Origin: Tupaia tana
Lineage: Eukaryota > Chordata > Mammalia > Scandentia > Tupaiidae
Assembly: GCA_026018925.1 (NCBI GenBank)
Contig: JAKSZU010000016.1
Location: 29,354,877 to 29,418,876 of the forward strand
Reading direction: 5' to 3'
DNA length: 64,000 bases
A program made the translations under genes and the position numbers. Positions 1 through 11,880 of this stretch are shown here, in pieces. The notes beneath the pieces were generated by a model, which was given only the letters and a program-made list of their open reading frames with translations, ran no database searches and was not told where the DNA came from. The number at the start of each line of letters is the position of its first letter. The first letter of the stretch is position 1.

Positions 1-489
1 TGAATCTTGGCCCACAGCGTAACCATGTGTAAACATTTACATAACACTTTTTATCCCCAAGTACCTCACCAAATGTGGGTGATAATAATCGCTTTTGTAA
101 AGGGTGTACCTCTAAAGGGCTCTGAGAGCTTAGATAATTAAAGAAATGTTTTCCCCTTTAGAAACTTAGCAAGAGAAAAACAAAAGATTATAATGAAATA
201 GTTTCTGCAACTCTAATGACATCATCCTTATCACTAGCCCACTGCACTGCCAAGATGCAGGTCTGGCCAAGAGAGGAAAATGAGTTCTTAACACTTGGAG
301 TTCAGGGTTAATGGGTGAAAGGAGGAGGGACTTGGCTTTGGCCAAAGGACAAAAGGACAAACCCATGTTCGTAAATTACGAAACAATGTTTTAAAGTGGT
401 AGTCTTCTCAAGAAGTTTTTAAAGACAGTGGGATCTTTCCTTCAAGTAAAACTTTGCACCAAGCCCAGGTACTGGAATAAGTAATAGCT
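1..489. other. No recognised feature
   Basis: AT-rich unique-looking sequence. I see no repeat family, no credible reading frame and no RNA gene here. Confidence 0.5.
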
Positions 490-730
490 GACATTTATGA
501 GCAGGTACTAGGAACTGTCTTAATTTTATTAGGTGTGTTAAATCATTCACTTCTCATAACTAACTTGTTTATGAGGTAAGTTACCAATAACAACTCCTAT
601 TTGTTAATGCACATGAGGACATATGAGCATGAGGAAAGTAAGCAACTGGCCTGAGCTCACAGAATTAGTGATCAGAAGACAGGCACTGAATTTAGAAGGT
701 GTGCTGTGAGCTCCCTTGAGTCAACCACTA
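490..730 (-). repeat. MIR SINE fossil
   Basis: The reverse complement carries the MIR core pattern. On the plus strand this appears as a 'gaggaaagtaagcaactggc' stretch followed by a 'gctcacagaattagtg' stretch. It is diverged, as expected for an ancient mammal-wide element. Confidence 0.65.
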
Positions 731-961
731 CACACACCTCCTCCCTCTAGCAGAGTGTAGTACATGGGCAAAGACATCTGCTTAGGGGGTTGGACTGGGG
801 TCAAGATCAGGTTGGGGTGGATATGTAGGAATGTATGATTCTCACACTTTCAATCCTAAGGCACCATAGAGGAATCTTAAGGGTTCAGGAAATTTACGTC
901 CTGCAAGAATTTGATGATGATGGAGATAAATGAACTTTCAAAGGATGTATTGATGGGACCA

Positions 962-1200
962 GACAATGATGCAGTGGCTCTATGAGGCTCTATGAGGCTC
1001 TATGAGGCAATCCCACATTGGAAGGTTCCACGTTCACATCCAGAGGACTCCCTGAGTTCACTGGGCATGTGCATGCCCATGATCTGGGACTGGCTGAAGG
1101 CTGGGGAAGGATCATGGCATCAGGACCCTGTGGGGATGTTGTCTCTCTCTTTTTGACTGTCTTTCACTCATGGAAAAAGTAAATGAAATGAAATTAAAAC
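962..1200 (+). repeat. tRNA-derived SINE, family B
   Basis: Family B is the second abundant SINE here: a tRNA-like head, a conserved 'ccatgatc..gg.tggctgaggctggg' body, a CT-rich block and an A/T-rich tail. This copy has a small internal triplication of a 10-bp unit (tatgaggctc) near 981-1008 and ends in an A-rich tail. Confidence 0.7.
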
Positions 1201-1456
1201 GTAAAAGATATAGTAAGTCTAAAAAGGGCTGAATATTTTGCTATGCTCTTTCTTAATTTTGAGGACCGTGCGTGTGTTACATGTACTGTAGATTGAGTCC
1301 ATGATTTATATACTCTTTCTTCCCTTTAAGTGTTCCATTCCTGATGCAAATGGATCATATCAAATGGATCCATTTCCTGCGAAGGAACACGCCATCAGAA
1401 TCATTAATTCATCTTCAACTTGTATTTTATACATTTATAAAAACTTAAAAGTTTGG

Positions 1457-1977
1457 GACCAGCAGACAGTGTGGTGGTTAAGGTGCTGGACTCCGTGTGG
1501 CTGACTGTGGTTTGAGTCCCGGACCTGGAGGCTCAAGAATCATGACAAATGCAGGAACCAGCGGTTAGCGTAATGGCTATGTCGCTGGACTCCCACGTAG
1601 TTGACCGCGGTTCTCGTCCCGGACCTGGTGGCTTAAACTCACGCCGGGCGCGTGTGCGTGCGTGCCCAAGATCCCGAGAAGAGAATGGAGGAGAAGGGAT
1701 TGCAGCGTGACCATCCCCCCTGGGGGGTGATTTCTCGCTTTCTGTCTCTATGTCTCTGTCTGGCAAGCGCACGCGCCCTATAGCGAGAAAAAAAACCTCT
1801 CCAAAAAAAAAAAAAAAAGAATCATGCCAAATGCCTGTGCATGTGTGCCAAAATCCCAAGAGGAGTATGGAAGAGAAGGGATTGCTTTCTGGCCATCACC
1901 TCTGAAGGGTGAGTTTTCACTTTCCCTCTGTCTCTCTCTGGTGATATGGCAAAAACCTTAAAAAAAAAAAAAAAGGA
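1457..1977 (+). repeat. tRNA-derived SINE, family A, split by a younger copy
   Basis: Family A is the main SINE: a tRNA-like head with a B box close to ggttcgagtcc, an 'agaatggaggagaagggatt' body, a CT-rich block and a 'ccctatagcaaaaacc' end. This older copy covers 1457-1552 and resumes at 1817. Between the two halves lies the younger copy at 1553-1816. Confidence 0.8.
1553..1816 (+). mobile_element. Young family-A SINE nested in an older one
   Basis: It is flanked by aagaatcatgacaaatgc (1535-1552) and aagaatcatgccaaatgc (1817-1834), an 18-bp target-site duplication with one mismatch. It keeps many CpGs (for example in gccgggcgcgtgtgcgtgcg) and ends in a long A tract. Both facts indicate a recent insertion. 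Confidence 0.9.
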
Positions 1978-2104
1978 AAACTTCAACCTTGAGAAACTTG
2001 GCCTAAAAAGTATAATTTTCCTCTGTGTCACTGTATGAATTACATAATTATGTTTTATCTTCCTTTTCTCATATTTTGTTATATATACCTATTTACATCA
2101 TTTT

Positions 2105-2358
2105 AAAAAATTATGTGCCATGAAGTACATGTGCTAGCCAGAGAGAGACAGAGACCATCAGAGAGAGAAGAAAAATGAGAGATCACTGCCCAGTGGGGAT
2201 GGCACATGCCACAATTTCTTCTTTCCTCATGGTTTTGGGCATGCATGCACATATACCTGGCATGTTTTTCAGGTTGTGGGGTCTGGGACTCAAACCATGA
2301 AGTCGAAGTCGGCCATGTGAAATGTAGTGCCATAGCTACCATGCCAACTGCTGGCCCT
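2105..2358 (-). repeat. Family-A SINE, diverged
   Basis: An antisense copy reading from 'tgccatgaagtacatgtgc' to 'ccaactgctggccc'. Most CpGs have decayed, so it is older than the copies at 1553 or 10129. Confidence 0.75.
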
Positions 2359-2583
2359 ACATCAGATTCTTTTGTCGTTGATCATTATTCTTTAATAGTG
2401 AGTTCTCCTGAGAGTTCCCTATCTATTAAAAAGAGAGTTCAATCCATATAATGCAATGTTCATGATTGCCCTGCTATCACCAGCAACGAGACTCATAATT
2501 CTCATTTTCATACAAGTAAAGTTTTGGTAATATCTTTTGTAGTCCTTTGGTTTCTCTGGTAAAGAAACCAAAACCAGGTTCAG

Positions 2584-2818
2584 TGTTGATGGCACAGTTG
2601 GTTTATAACATCTGAGATGCTAGACCCACACGGGAAGGTCTCTGGTTCATATCTGGGATCTCCCTGTGCATAGTAGGTACAGGTAAGCATGCATGCCAGT
2701 GATCCTGACTGGCTGAGGCTGGGGGTGGGTCACAGCACCAGGACCATGTGGGGGTGCCTCTCTCTTTCTCTCTCTGTCTCTTTCTCTCATGGAAGTAATC
2801 AATAAACAAATTTTAAAA
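2584..2818 (+). repeat. Family-B SINE
   Basis: The B-box-like 'ggttcatatctgg' is followed by the 'gactggctgaggctggggg' body, a CT-rich block and an A-rich tail. Confidence 0.75.
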
Positions 2819-3389
2819 GGAAAGAATAAAAAAGAGAAACTAAGACCATGACCTAATTCCAAACAAAAAGGAACCCTACTGTTTGTACCCCCTTTATCAA
2901 AACAAACAAAAGGCTCTGAGGCTGTGGTGTCCACAGGTATTGCTATGAGAGTCACGTGGGAAGGATATGGAAATGCAGCATCTTGGGCAGGAGGCAGCAG
3001 TAGGAGCCACAGAATCTGCACTGCTTGCTAGACCTGGGCAGAGAATGCCCTTGACATGCTGATGCAGAAGGTCAAAGAAAGCAAGCAGGGTGTTCAGCCT
3101 GACTGTAGAGTGTCTCAGGTGGCTTCTATGTGGTTTTGCTCATATCTCTGGAAGCTCATCATATATGTTAGGGGAGTAGGAAGCACCTGGAGGCATGAAT
3201 TAGCCAAAGAAAGCAAGATGCATTCACCATCAGCTGTAGCATAGACCAACTATTTAACAAGGTACAATGTCTTAGTAAATTCCTTTTCTATAAAATGTCT
3301 AACTTCCTGATAGTTAGGGATTTAAAAAAAAATTACTGGGGAAGAAACACAAAATTTCCTTTGCCTTTTTTTCATTTGCCTCTCTTTTT
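2819..3389. other. No recognised feature
   Basis: Nothing recognisable on either strand. Short open frames exist but show no family resemblance. Confidence 0.45.
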
Positions 3390-3640
3390 AAAAAAAAATT
3401 TTGCCAGAGGGCATGTGTACTTTGCAGAGAGAGGGAGAGAAGAGAGGGAGAGGGAGAGGGAGAAAGCATCCCTAATCCAAGGAGAATGGTCACACTGCAA
3501 TCCCTTCTTCATTTTTTCCATCCTGTTGAGATTTGGGGCCCATATGCACATGTGCCTGGTGTGTTTCTCAAGCCACTGTGTCTGGAACTTGAACCATAAG
3601 GTCAGCCTTGCGGGATCTGACTGCTTTAACAATTAGAAAA
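3390..3640 (-). repeat. Family-A SINE, diverged
   Basis: Antisense copy with an expanded GA-rich block (3430-3465) that corresponds to the CT-rich block of the sense strand. The tRNA-like head lies at the right end. Confidence 0.7.
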
Positions 3641-3900
3641 CGAGGCCAACTCAACTTTAGTTCCTTATATATGTTGTTTCTGATAGACTACAGTTTCTTC
3701 ATAGGTATCATCTTATCCTTAACATTTTTGTTTAATTTTGTTTTAGAAAGGCTTGCTTCAAACGTATTTGTTCCTAATTCTGTTTCTGCCTGATAAAGGT
3801 TCTTTTTCCTTTTCTGGTTTTTCCAACTTTTTCTTCTTATCTGTCAGTGCTTGCCTTCTCCTCAATGGGGTAAGGATACTCTCTTAAGAAAGTTAAATCG

Positions 3901-4200
3901 GGGAACCAGCAGTTAGTGTAATGGCTATGTCGCTGGAATTCCAGGTAGTCGACTACAGTTCGAGTCCCAGACCCAGTGGCTTAAACTCACTCTGGGCGCG
4001 TGTGCGTGCATGCCCAAGATCCCAAGAGAATAATGGAGGAGAAGGGATTGTGGCGTGGCCATCCCCCCTGGGGGGTGATTTCTCGCTTTCTGTCTCTGTC
4101 TCTCTCTGTTTTTCTGGCGAGTACACACACCCTATAGCAAAAACAAAAACCTCTCAAAAACAAAAAACGAAAACAAAAACAAAAAAAAGAAAAAAAAAAA
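3901..4200 (+). mobile_element. Family-A SINE, fairly young
   Basis: Starts with gggaaccagcagttagtgta. The B box reads agttcgagtcc. It ends in a long irregular A-rich tail with C and G interruptions. Confidence 0.85.
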
Positions 4201-4210
4201 GATAAATCAG

Positions 4211-4450
4211 TACCAGCAGTTGGTGTAATGGCTATGTTGCTGGACTCCCATGTAGTCGACTGTGGTTCGAGTCCTGGACCTGGTGGCTTAAACTCAGGTC
4301 GAGTGCATGTATGCGTGCCCAAGATCTCGAGAGGAGAATGGAGGGGAAGGGATTGCAGTGTGGCCATCTCCCCTGGGGGGTGATTTTTCACTTTCTGTCT
4401 CTCTGGCGAACGCATGTGCCCTATAGCAAGAACCTCTCCAAAAAAAAAAA
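4211..4450 (+). mobile_element. Family-A SINE in tandem with the previous copy
   Basis: This second sense copy begins directly after the A-rich tail of the one before. A direct repeat, aagaaagttaaa, occurs both before the pair (about 3887) and after it (about 4485), so the second probably inserted next to or into the tail of the first. Confidence 0.8.
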
Positions 4451-4486
4451 TAAATAAATAAAATAAATAAATAAATAAATAAATAA
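4451..4486 (+). repeat. (AAAT)n microsatellite
   Basis: An AAAT-type run grown from the A-rich tail of the preceding SINE. Confidence 0.9.
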
Positions 4487-4496
4487 GAAAGTTAAA

Positions 4497-4700
4497 CCAA
4501 GCTAGGTGATGATACAATAGGATCCCAGCTGGGCCCACATGGGGAAAATCCTGAGTTCACATTCTAGGACCTCTCTGAGCACTCTGGGTGTGTGTGTGTG
4601 TCCCCATGATCTGGGGCAGCTTAGGCTGGGAGTGAGTTGTTATTTGAGGACCCTGTTGGAAATGCCTCCCCCTAGGAATAAATAATTAATAGACTTTTCT
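4497..4700 (+). repeat. Family-B SINE
   Basis: Recognised by 'cccacatgggga', 'cctctctgagcactctgggtg' and 'ccatgatctggggcagc'. The 3' CT block is largely lost. Confidence 0.65.
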
Positions 4701-4721
4701 AAACACTGAAATGATGACAAT

Positions 4722-5020
4722 AGTCCTTGCTTATCTGTGGGGAATATGTATTAAGACTCCCAGTGGATGCCTGAAACTGGAGAGTACGGGACTCTACCTA
4801 TATTACAGTTTTCCAATACGTACATAACGAGAAAAAAGCCTAATTTATAATCTAGGTGCAGTAAGAGATTGACAATACTAACTAAAAATAGAACATTTAT
4901 ACCAATATATCATCCTTAAAAGGTATGTGAATGTGGACTTGCTCTCAAAATATATCACAGTTGACCACAGATGAAAAGAAGGCCAAAAGCAAAGCCGTGG
5001 ATAAGGGGAGACTACAGTGA
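4722..5020 (+). mobile_element. Tigger/pogo-like DNA transposon fossil
   Basis: A non-autonomous element of about 300 bp. Its ends are inverted repeats: left tagtccttgcttatctgtgg, and right, read in reverse complement, gtagtctccccttatccacg. The interior phrase 'cccagtggatgcctgaaac' matches my memory of a common human Tigger-type repeat; the exact subfamily is not certain. Confidence 0.65.
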
Positions 5021-5404
5021 CGGTAATACATTCTCCTGCCTAAAACAAGCTTTCCTAGTCTTGTTAATGGGTGAAAGTTTTAAAAGTTGGCAGAAGGAGT
5101 GAGCAGAGAAACTTCAGCACTTGCCCTTAGCCCTGAATATAGGATCCAGTCTTACATTCTTTCCATTGCCAACCAGCGAACCATCAGGGACAGACAAGAG
5201 TTGCGAGATAAAATATAGCACACTCAGCTGAAGTTGGATTTCAGAGACAATTTTTTTAAGTATAAGTATACCCTCCCCCATATTGCATGATGTATACTAA
5301 AAGAAATTATTATTTTTTTAATCTGAAATTCAATTTTGTGTGCCTTGTGCTTTTGGGCTTTTATTTTTTTTAAAGAATTTATTTAACTTTATTTATCATT
5401 ATTA
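5021..5404. other. No recognised feature
   Basis: Low-complexity A/T stretches and nothing else that I recognise. Confidence 0.4.
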
Positions 5405-5540
5405 TTATTTTTTTAACTTGACCAGACAGAGAGAGAGAGAGAGGGAAAGCGAGATAGCAAGCAACCGGGTCTGGGACTCAAACTGGGGTTGGCCATGTGG
5501 GAGTCTAGTGCCTTATCTACCATACCACCTGCCAGCCCGT
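5405..5540 (-). repeat. Family-A SINE, internally deleted
   Basis: The GA-rich block runs straight into the tRNA-like head (gggtctgggactcaaactgg), so the middle of the body is missing. Confidence 0.65.
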
Positions 5541-5587
5541 GCCTTTTGTTTTTAACTGCTCAACCTGGGAACCCTGTGTTAGATGGA

Positions 5588-5795
5588 CTTTTTAAAAAGA
5601 CAACCAGAGAGAGGGAAAGCGAGAAGGAGAGAGGCAGGTTACTCTCAAAAGGATCTCACTGGGCTGTAGTCCTCCTTCAGCCTCCCAGCCAGGCCAGATC
5701 ATGGGCACCCTTGAGCATGCAAGGTGTGTTTAGGTTAACCTGGGATCTGAACCTGGTGGTGCCCTATCATCTGCTTCACCACAACTGGGTCTAGA
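5588..5795 (-). repeat. Old family-A-related SINE
   Basis: The GA-rich block, a body and a head ending in 'ctgcttcaccacaactgggt' are in the right order but strongly diverged. Confidence 0.5.
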
Positions 5796-5914
5796 CTGAC
5801 TTTTAAATAAAAACATCATCATTATTATGATGATTATTTTTCATTTCTGAGGCCTGTGACGGTATCTCTGATGCCATGAACTAGGAATCAAAATGATGAT
5901 GATGATTATTTTTT

Positions 5915-6140
5915 ATGTAGTGTGTGTGTACCAGCTAGAGAGAGAGAGACAGTGACAGAGAGGGCAGGAAAGTGAGAAAGCTTCCCCCAGGGGGGATGAC
6001 CATGCCACAACCTCTCCTCTATTCTCCTGCATGCACATGTGCTTGGTGTGTTTCTTAAGCCGTAGGGTCCAGGATTCAAACCACACAGCAGCCATATGGG
6101 ATCCAGCTGCCTCAACCACCATGCCACTGACTGGCCCCAT
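5915..6140 (-). repeat. Family-A SINE
   Basis: Antisense copy from 'gtgtaccagctagagagaga' to 'ccatgccactgactggcccc'. Confidence 0.75.
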
Positions 6141-8005
6141 TTATCTGTTCTTAAAACTTTATTAGTTGTGATAAGTCAAACAAAAAGGCACATTTGAGGT
6201 TGCTTTTGGAACAAAGCAGTGATACGATGAAAGTATGCATATATCTTCAAGTATTGGAAATTAGGGAATCTCACATAGTCTTCTTGTCCCAAGATTGCTA
6301 GTTAAATGAATTTCTAAGTGTCAGTAACTGATATATAGAGCACTCTGAAGCTGATATTTTGTGAAATGTGTGTGTGGGGGTACATTTATATTATTATGTT
6401 TACTTTACACACAGGGACTGAACAGCTAACGTAGTTACTGTGTGATCTTATTTTTTTGCACCAAACATTAGCTCACACTGTAAGATGTCTGCACCGGAAT
6501 AGTTAACCATTAATCTCCAGCTACATAAAATGGGTGTTGTACATATTTGTACTTTAATGATGTCTATAGAGACAACTTCCAAAGATGGCTTTTTTTTCCT
6601 CCTTTTTCTTTTACAGATAAATGAATGTAACTTTAATGGAATTTCAAGTGCTTTTGTGTTTCAAGCTCACAACACCTGATACAATGCAGAGCCTGTGAAC
6701 AAGGATACGTGTTTTGGTGCTTTGTCAATGACTTGAGAATTACTGTTATGGGACACTTCATAAACTAAAAAAATAAAAAATTCTAAAGGATCTCTTAAGA
6801 ACATCTTCAAAACCTACTTAGTATAGCCAAAGACCTGGTGTATTATTCAGAGTCCACACAGGTACCATGCATTTTCCACTGGTGCTCAGCCCTTCTAACA
6901 ATTGAAAAAGGTTTTTTTGTTTGTTTGCTTGTTTGTTTTGGTTTGTTTCTTCTTCTTTTCTTTTTTTTTTTTTCATTTGGAATCTTGGTAGGCTGAACAG
7001 GAAGGCAAATGGATTAAAGCTTGGGGGAGGGGGAATGTTGGGTCTTTGCCAGGCATCATTTTAAAAGTGAGAGAGGAAGAGAGAAGGTTGAGACCCACAC
7101 CCAGCCAGCTGCTTTTCATGCCAGGGAAAGGAATTAGAGGCTATACTTGGTTCACACAGTAGAAAAAAAAAAGTATTAGAGCTTTAACTCCTGTAGTGCC
7201 ACAGAAGATGAGATTTTCAAAGATGTGCTATGTTCTTTTAATTTCCAGTCTGCCTTTGTTAGCAATCATGGCTTACACCAACAAGGACAAAGGAATGCCC
7301 ACAGGAAAGACATATCTTGTTCAGACAGTCTCCATATCATAGGCCAAGGATAAAAGTGGAAGCATTGATCCTACCATCTTTTTTTTAATGTGTTGTTTTT
7401 CTTTAAAAGGCAGCTGTAGATGACTCTGAATTTTATGTGCTTACAGACAGGACTCCTCATTGGTTTTTAAGAGGGGAAATCTGAGTTTTAAAGAAGAGCT
7501 GAACACAATTGCCAAATTGCCAGTCAATATAACAGTACCAATTTCTTACAGAGAAGAGTGGCCTAACCTGGAACACTGCCCTTGAACCGCTAAGACAAAA
7601 GATGAGACTTCTGATATTACCCACAAGGAACCCCAGCAGACTGAAGTGGAATTAAAGTGTGCAACAAATTCACCACATGAAGACAGAGATCTAAATACTT
7701 ACGGGTTTGTTCATTTAATTCAAGGCGGTGACTGCAATAAACAAAAATACTGACTACTGATTGATTGACTATAACGTGTTTGTTTAGCAATGAATCTATT
7801 TAGCATGCCAAAGCATTTTCCCATTTGTCTACTAGGTAAGGTAGTGCCTCCCACTGTACTTCCCATCATGCTCCTTCCCTCCTCCCTTCCTTTCTTTCTG
7901 TTTCTAAATTCCAAATATGTTGCAGACCAATACTTTTATAAAATACAATAAAACTGAATTACTAGAAAAACAAAAGAAAGCAAATTTATGTAAAATATGA
8001 ACTCC
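6141..8005. other. No gene recognised; one pyrimidine-rich tract
   Basis: I see no known repeat except a (GTTT)n/poly-T tract at about 6914-6974. There is no splice-flanked open frame that looks coding. Confidence 0.4.
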
Positions 8006-8260
8006 CCAGGCCAATCAGTGGTGTGGTGGTTGAGACTGCTGGATCTCAGATGGTCAGCTGCACAGTTTGAGACCCGGACACGGTGGATTGTAAAACATGC
8101 TAGGCCTGTGTGCGTACATGCCCAAAATCTGAAGAGGAGAATGGAGGAGAAAGGATTGTGGTGTGGCTCTCTCCTCTGGGGAGTGGGAGGCTTTCTTACT
8201 TTCCCCCTCTCTCTTTCTGTCTGTCTCTGGTGAGTACATATGCCCTCTAGCAAAATAAAA
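8006..8260 (+). repeat. Family-A SINE, older subtype
   Basis: The head reads 'ccaatcagtggtgtggtggttgagac', the GTGGTTAAG-like subtype. This resembles a tRNA A box more closely than the head of the young copies does. The tail is (AAAAT)n. Confidence 0.75.
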
Positions 8261-9097
8261 TAAAATAAAAAATAAAATATGAGGCCTATTAAAATATTAT
8301 TGGATTAACAACAATAAAATCATTCATCAAAATGCATTTCTAAATTCTTAATTATTTTAAATTGTAAAAAACAATCCACAGAACAACAATTGGCTACTTT
8401 ACACGCTGGAAAGCACTGATGAAAAGTACTCAACAACATTGAGAAAAGGATTTATTGAGACTTAGAAAAATAATTTTAGGATCTATATTGAACAAGGGCC
8501 TATGTAATCTAAGGTGAAAACACTATATCCATTTACACCGCTGATGAATAGGAAAAAATACTTACTGAACTATTCTAGTAAAAAATGAAAAGTTGAAATC
8601 AATGCTCTTAATAGCCACCCAATTCCAAACATTCCTGATGTCACAAGTCGATGAGAAATTTTAAAATCGTTTATAATTACATGGATGGTTTAAAAGTTGG
8701 GACTGGAGCTAACCCAAAATGCATCTTGGTTGAGTGGCAAAGTTGGAAATAGTGTTTCAGCTACAATAAGTTTTTCTCATTCCTATTTTGTTCTTTTTCT
8801 TATTTATTTATTTTTAACTTCTAATTCCTATTTTATTCTACAATAGAGAAACAAAAATAAAAACTTAGCTGCCAGATTGTCACAATTTAAGATAGCTCAA
8901 CATATGAAAATACTAATGAACCTCCCCCAAATGGTCATTTAGATTACAAAATATTTTGGAGTGTTTCCAACACATTTAATTTGGCTAGCGCACTTAAACA
9001 TTTTTTTGAGATTGCTAAACAATTGAGAAACAATTTCTTGTTGAAGGACTTTGAAATGAAAATAAAAAAGAATTTTATTGATTTCACAAACACATAA
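8261..9097. other. No recognised feature
   Basis: AT-rich sequence without a recognisable repeat or coding signal. Confidence 0.45.
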
Positions 9098-9290
9098 CAT
9101 TTACTACGTATTGAGAACCGTTTCAAAGGCCTCACAAAAATGAACTCCCTCCACCCTAGAACAACCTAGGAGGCAAACTGTATGTTAATTTTCATTTCGT
9201 AGAGGAGGAAACTAAACACAGAGATGGTCAATGATTGTCAAGTTAGTAGGTGGCAGAGGCCGTATTTGAAGCAGATGGTTTAAAACGCTT
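9098..9290 (-). repeat. MIR SINE fossil
   Basis: Recognised by 'gaggaggaaactaaacacag' followed by 'gtcaagttagtaggtggcag', the reverse complement of the MIR core. Confidence 0.75.
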
Positions 9291-9539
9291 CAGAGTCACA
9301 GGCTTATTCCATACGTAAGCGACATCTTCGAAGCGGCAATCAGAAAGCAGAGTAAAGCAGTTTTAGAATCATACATGTAATTCAATTGGACAATGAAATG
9401 AATGACCATCAGGATTTAATGAAATCTTTTCCATGAACATATTTAATTTATATATCAAAGCAGGAAGCAAAAATCATGGGTTGCTCTTAGACCACTGAAG
9501 ATTCATTGTTCACCTGTTCACTGCCCCGTGACTGCTTTC

Positions 9540-9768
9540 CTGTTTGCTATCCCACTTGTCAGAGAGACAGAGGGGGAGAGTAACAAATCATCCCCCAGAG
9601 GGGATGGCCATGCCTCAATCCCTTCTCCTCCACTCTCCTCTTGGGATTTTGGGCATGTACACACGCACCCAGAGTGATTTTCAAGCCACCAGGTCCAGGA
9701 TTCAAACTGCAAAATTGGCCATGTGAGAACCAGCTGCCTTAACTTCCAGGCCACCTGCTGGCCTGCCC
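9540..9768 (-). repeat. Family-A SINE
   Basis: Antisense copy. The body reads 'atcccccagaggggatggcc' and the head ends at 'ccacctgctggcctg'. Confidence 0.75.
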
Positions 9769-10114
9769 CACCTCTAAAAACCACTTTTCAGTGTCCTTTC
9801 TGAACAAGATAACTACAGTAGTATAATGATCCATTGTTTGCCTTTATATTCCTTTTCTAAATATCCATTCCTAATCAGTCCTTTATAGGGGGAAATAAAA
9901 CACCTACTTTAGCCCTCATATATGGATCACAGATAAATGCTCTATCAGAATTTACAAAAGGAGGCAAGGTCTTTGAGTGTGTAGGTAACTCCTCTTTCAG
10001 AGTCCAAAGGGGAATCACTATTTGTCTTTTATAAATCAATATGTACCTGCACATAAATGCTTATATGAAGGGGACATTTCCAAGGGAAAAAAATCATATC
10101 TGGACAGCAATAAT
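9769..10114. other. No recognised feature
   Basis: Nothing recognisable. Confidence 0.4.
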
Positions 10115-10123
10115 TGTATTTGG

Positions 10124-10128
<5 letters not shown>

Positions 10129-10158
<30 letters not shown>

Positions 10159-10407
10159 AGAGGTTTTTGCTATAGGGTGCGTGCGCTCGCCAGACAGACA
10201 AAGAGAGTCAGAGAGATAGAAAGTGAAAAATCACCCCCCAGGGGGGATGGCCATGCCGCAATCCCTTCTCCTCTGTTCTCCTCTCGGGATCTTGGGCACG
10301 CACGCACACGCGCCTGGCGTGAGTTTAAGCCGCCGGGTCCGGGACTCGAACCACGGTCGACTACGTGGGAGTCCAGTGACATAGCCATTACGCTAACTGC
10401 TGGTCCC
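10129..10407 (-). mobile_element. Young family-A SINE with target-site duplication
   Basis: Flanked by tgtatttgggttct at 10115-10128 and 10408-10421, a perfect 14-bp duplication. It has a long T tract on the plus strand, CpG-rich arms and an intact B box (seen in reverse as gggactcgaacc). Confidence 0.92.
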
Positions 10408-10421
10408 TGTATTTGGGTTCT

Positions 10422-10824
10422 AATGGCACAACATTTAACAAATACAGTATTGGAATAGACCATCGGTACCAGTATTTAAAGAGAAAAAGTAACGTGATGA
10501 AAAATACATTCCAGATGGAGGAACCAGAATATTACTCAACTTACATCATTTGAAAAACTGTGAGAGCTCCATGGAAGTAAACATATTAGGCCCATAATTC
10601 AAACTAGAAGTGGAAATAAATGTCAGACTGAAGAGTTAAATGTAACATGTTACACAATAGGACATTTGAGGAAAATACAGGCGAGGCAAGTCTTGGTCTT
10701 GATAACATTGTTTTCTGCCTTCAAGTGAAAGCAATTATAAAAAAGAAATTTAAATAAAAAAAACAATGAATAAAAATATAAAACCTTTTACAGGTTTCAT
10801 TTCATGAAAATCTGCTTATCAAAT
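10422..10824. other. No recognised feature
   Basis: A-rich, nothing recognisable. Confidence 0.4.
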
Positions 10825-11010
10825 CATGAGTGGTGGTAATGTAACTGGACCCACTCAAGGAAGGCCTTGGGTTTGTGTCCCAGGACCTTTCTGAGTATGC
10901 CAGGCGTGTGTATCTGTAACCCAGGCTGGCTGAAGCTTGGGGTTGGGTCATGACATGAAGACCTTATCGGGGGTGTTCCTTCTCTGAATAAATAAATAAA
11001 TAAACATAAG
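10825..11010 (+). repeat. Family-B SINE
   Basis: Recognised by 'cctttctgagtatgccaggcg' and 'caggctggctgaagcttggg'. It ends in a short (AAAT)n tail. Confidence 0.65.
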
Positions 11011-11317
11011 GGAGAAAATCATACGTAATGTTAAAATATTATATAAAAGACAAATGAAGAAATACATATGCATCTATAAAAACCAGAAATCCTGCAGATA
11101 CAATAATAGAAAAAGTATATGCAAATTCCCAAACCAGAAGATGCACAGAAGAAGTAATTCAAATAGAAACATACATATAAAAATCATCTCCTTAAGAATG
11201 AAAGAAAGAAATGTTAAAATGAGATACAGCATTTTACCCACCAAATTGGTAAGTACCTTTAGGTGATTATATGTGAAAGCAGAATGAAGTATAATGAAAT
11301 GGGCCCACTCGTGTGCA

Positions 11318-11607
11318 ACTGGTGAGGTTTTTTGTTTTGTTTGTTTTGTTTTTCAGGTTTTCGTCATACAGTGCATGTGCTTGCCTGAGAGAGACAGAGA
11401 CAGAAAGAAAGTGAGAAATCACCTCCCTGGGAGGGGGTGGTGGCCATACCACAAACCCTTCTCCTCCATTCTCTTCCTGGGATTTTGGGCTTGCACACAC
11501 ACACATGCACCCAGTGTGATTTTCAAGCCACCAGGCCCAGAACTCAACCCATGACTGGTCATGTGGGAATCCAATGCCTTAACCACCATGTCACCTGCTG
11601 GTCTCAC
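11318..11607 (-). repeat. Family-A SINE
   Basis: Antisense copy with a (GTTTT)n-containing T-rich left end and a head ending 'ccacctgctggtctc'. It is moderately diverged. Confidence 0.8.
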
Positions 11608-11639
11608 TGGTGAGTATTTAAGTTGTTGTGCTGAAAAGA

Positions 11640-11880
11640 ATTTGGAAATATGTATTGAAATAATTTTTTTTTTAAAGTTCCTACTTTTTCAGTTGTTGCT
11701 GTGTGAGTGCATTACAGACAGTGTCTTGCTGTGTCTTGATCCCACTTCCTCAGCTGCCTGAGTAATTGGGACTGGAGCCATGTGCCCCTGTACCCAGCTA
11801 CTTTAGGGTGGGCTGGAATCCAACCAGCCTCCCATGTGAGTAGCAGCAGTTACCACTGTGTGCTCTACGGCTAGTCCTGT
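11640..11880 (-). repeat. Composite tRNA/7SL-like SINE relic
   Basis: Read on the minus strand, the head resembles a tRNA (B-box-like ggttggattcc). It is followed by a stretch resembling an Alu/7SL body: 'gctgggtacaggggcacatgg', then 'ccagtcccaattactcagg', and later 'cagcaagacactgtct'. The internal Alu-like part is shortened. 7SL-derived SINEs are known only from Euarchontoglires. This is the only such element that I see in the window. Confidence 0.55.

Noticed and set aside
10129-10407. tRNA gene suggested by A- and B-box-like words in the SINEs
   Set aside because: The heads do not fold as complete tRNAs and are followed by a SINE body and A tail; they are repeats throughout the window.
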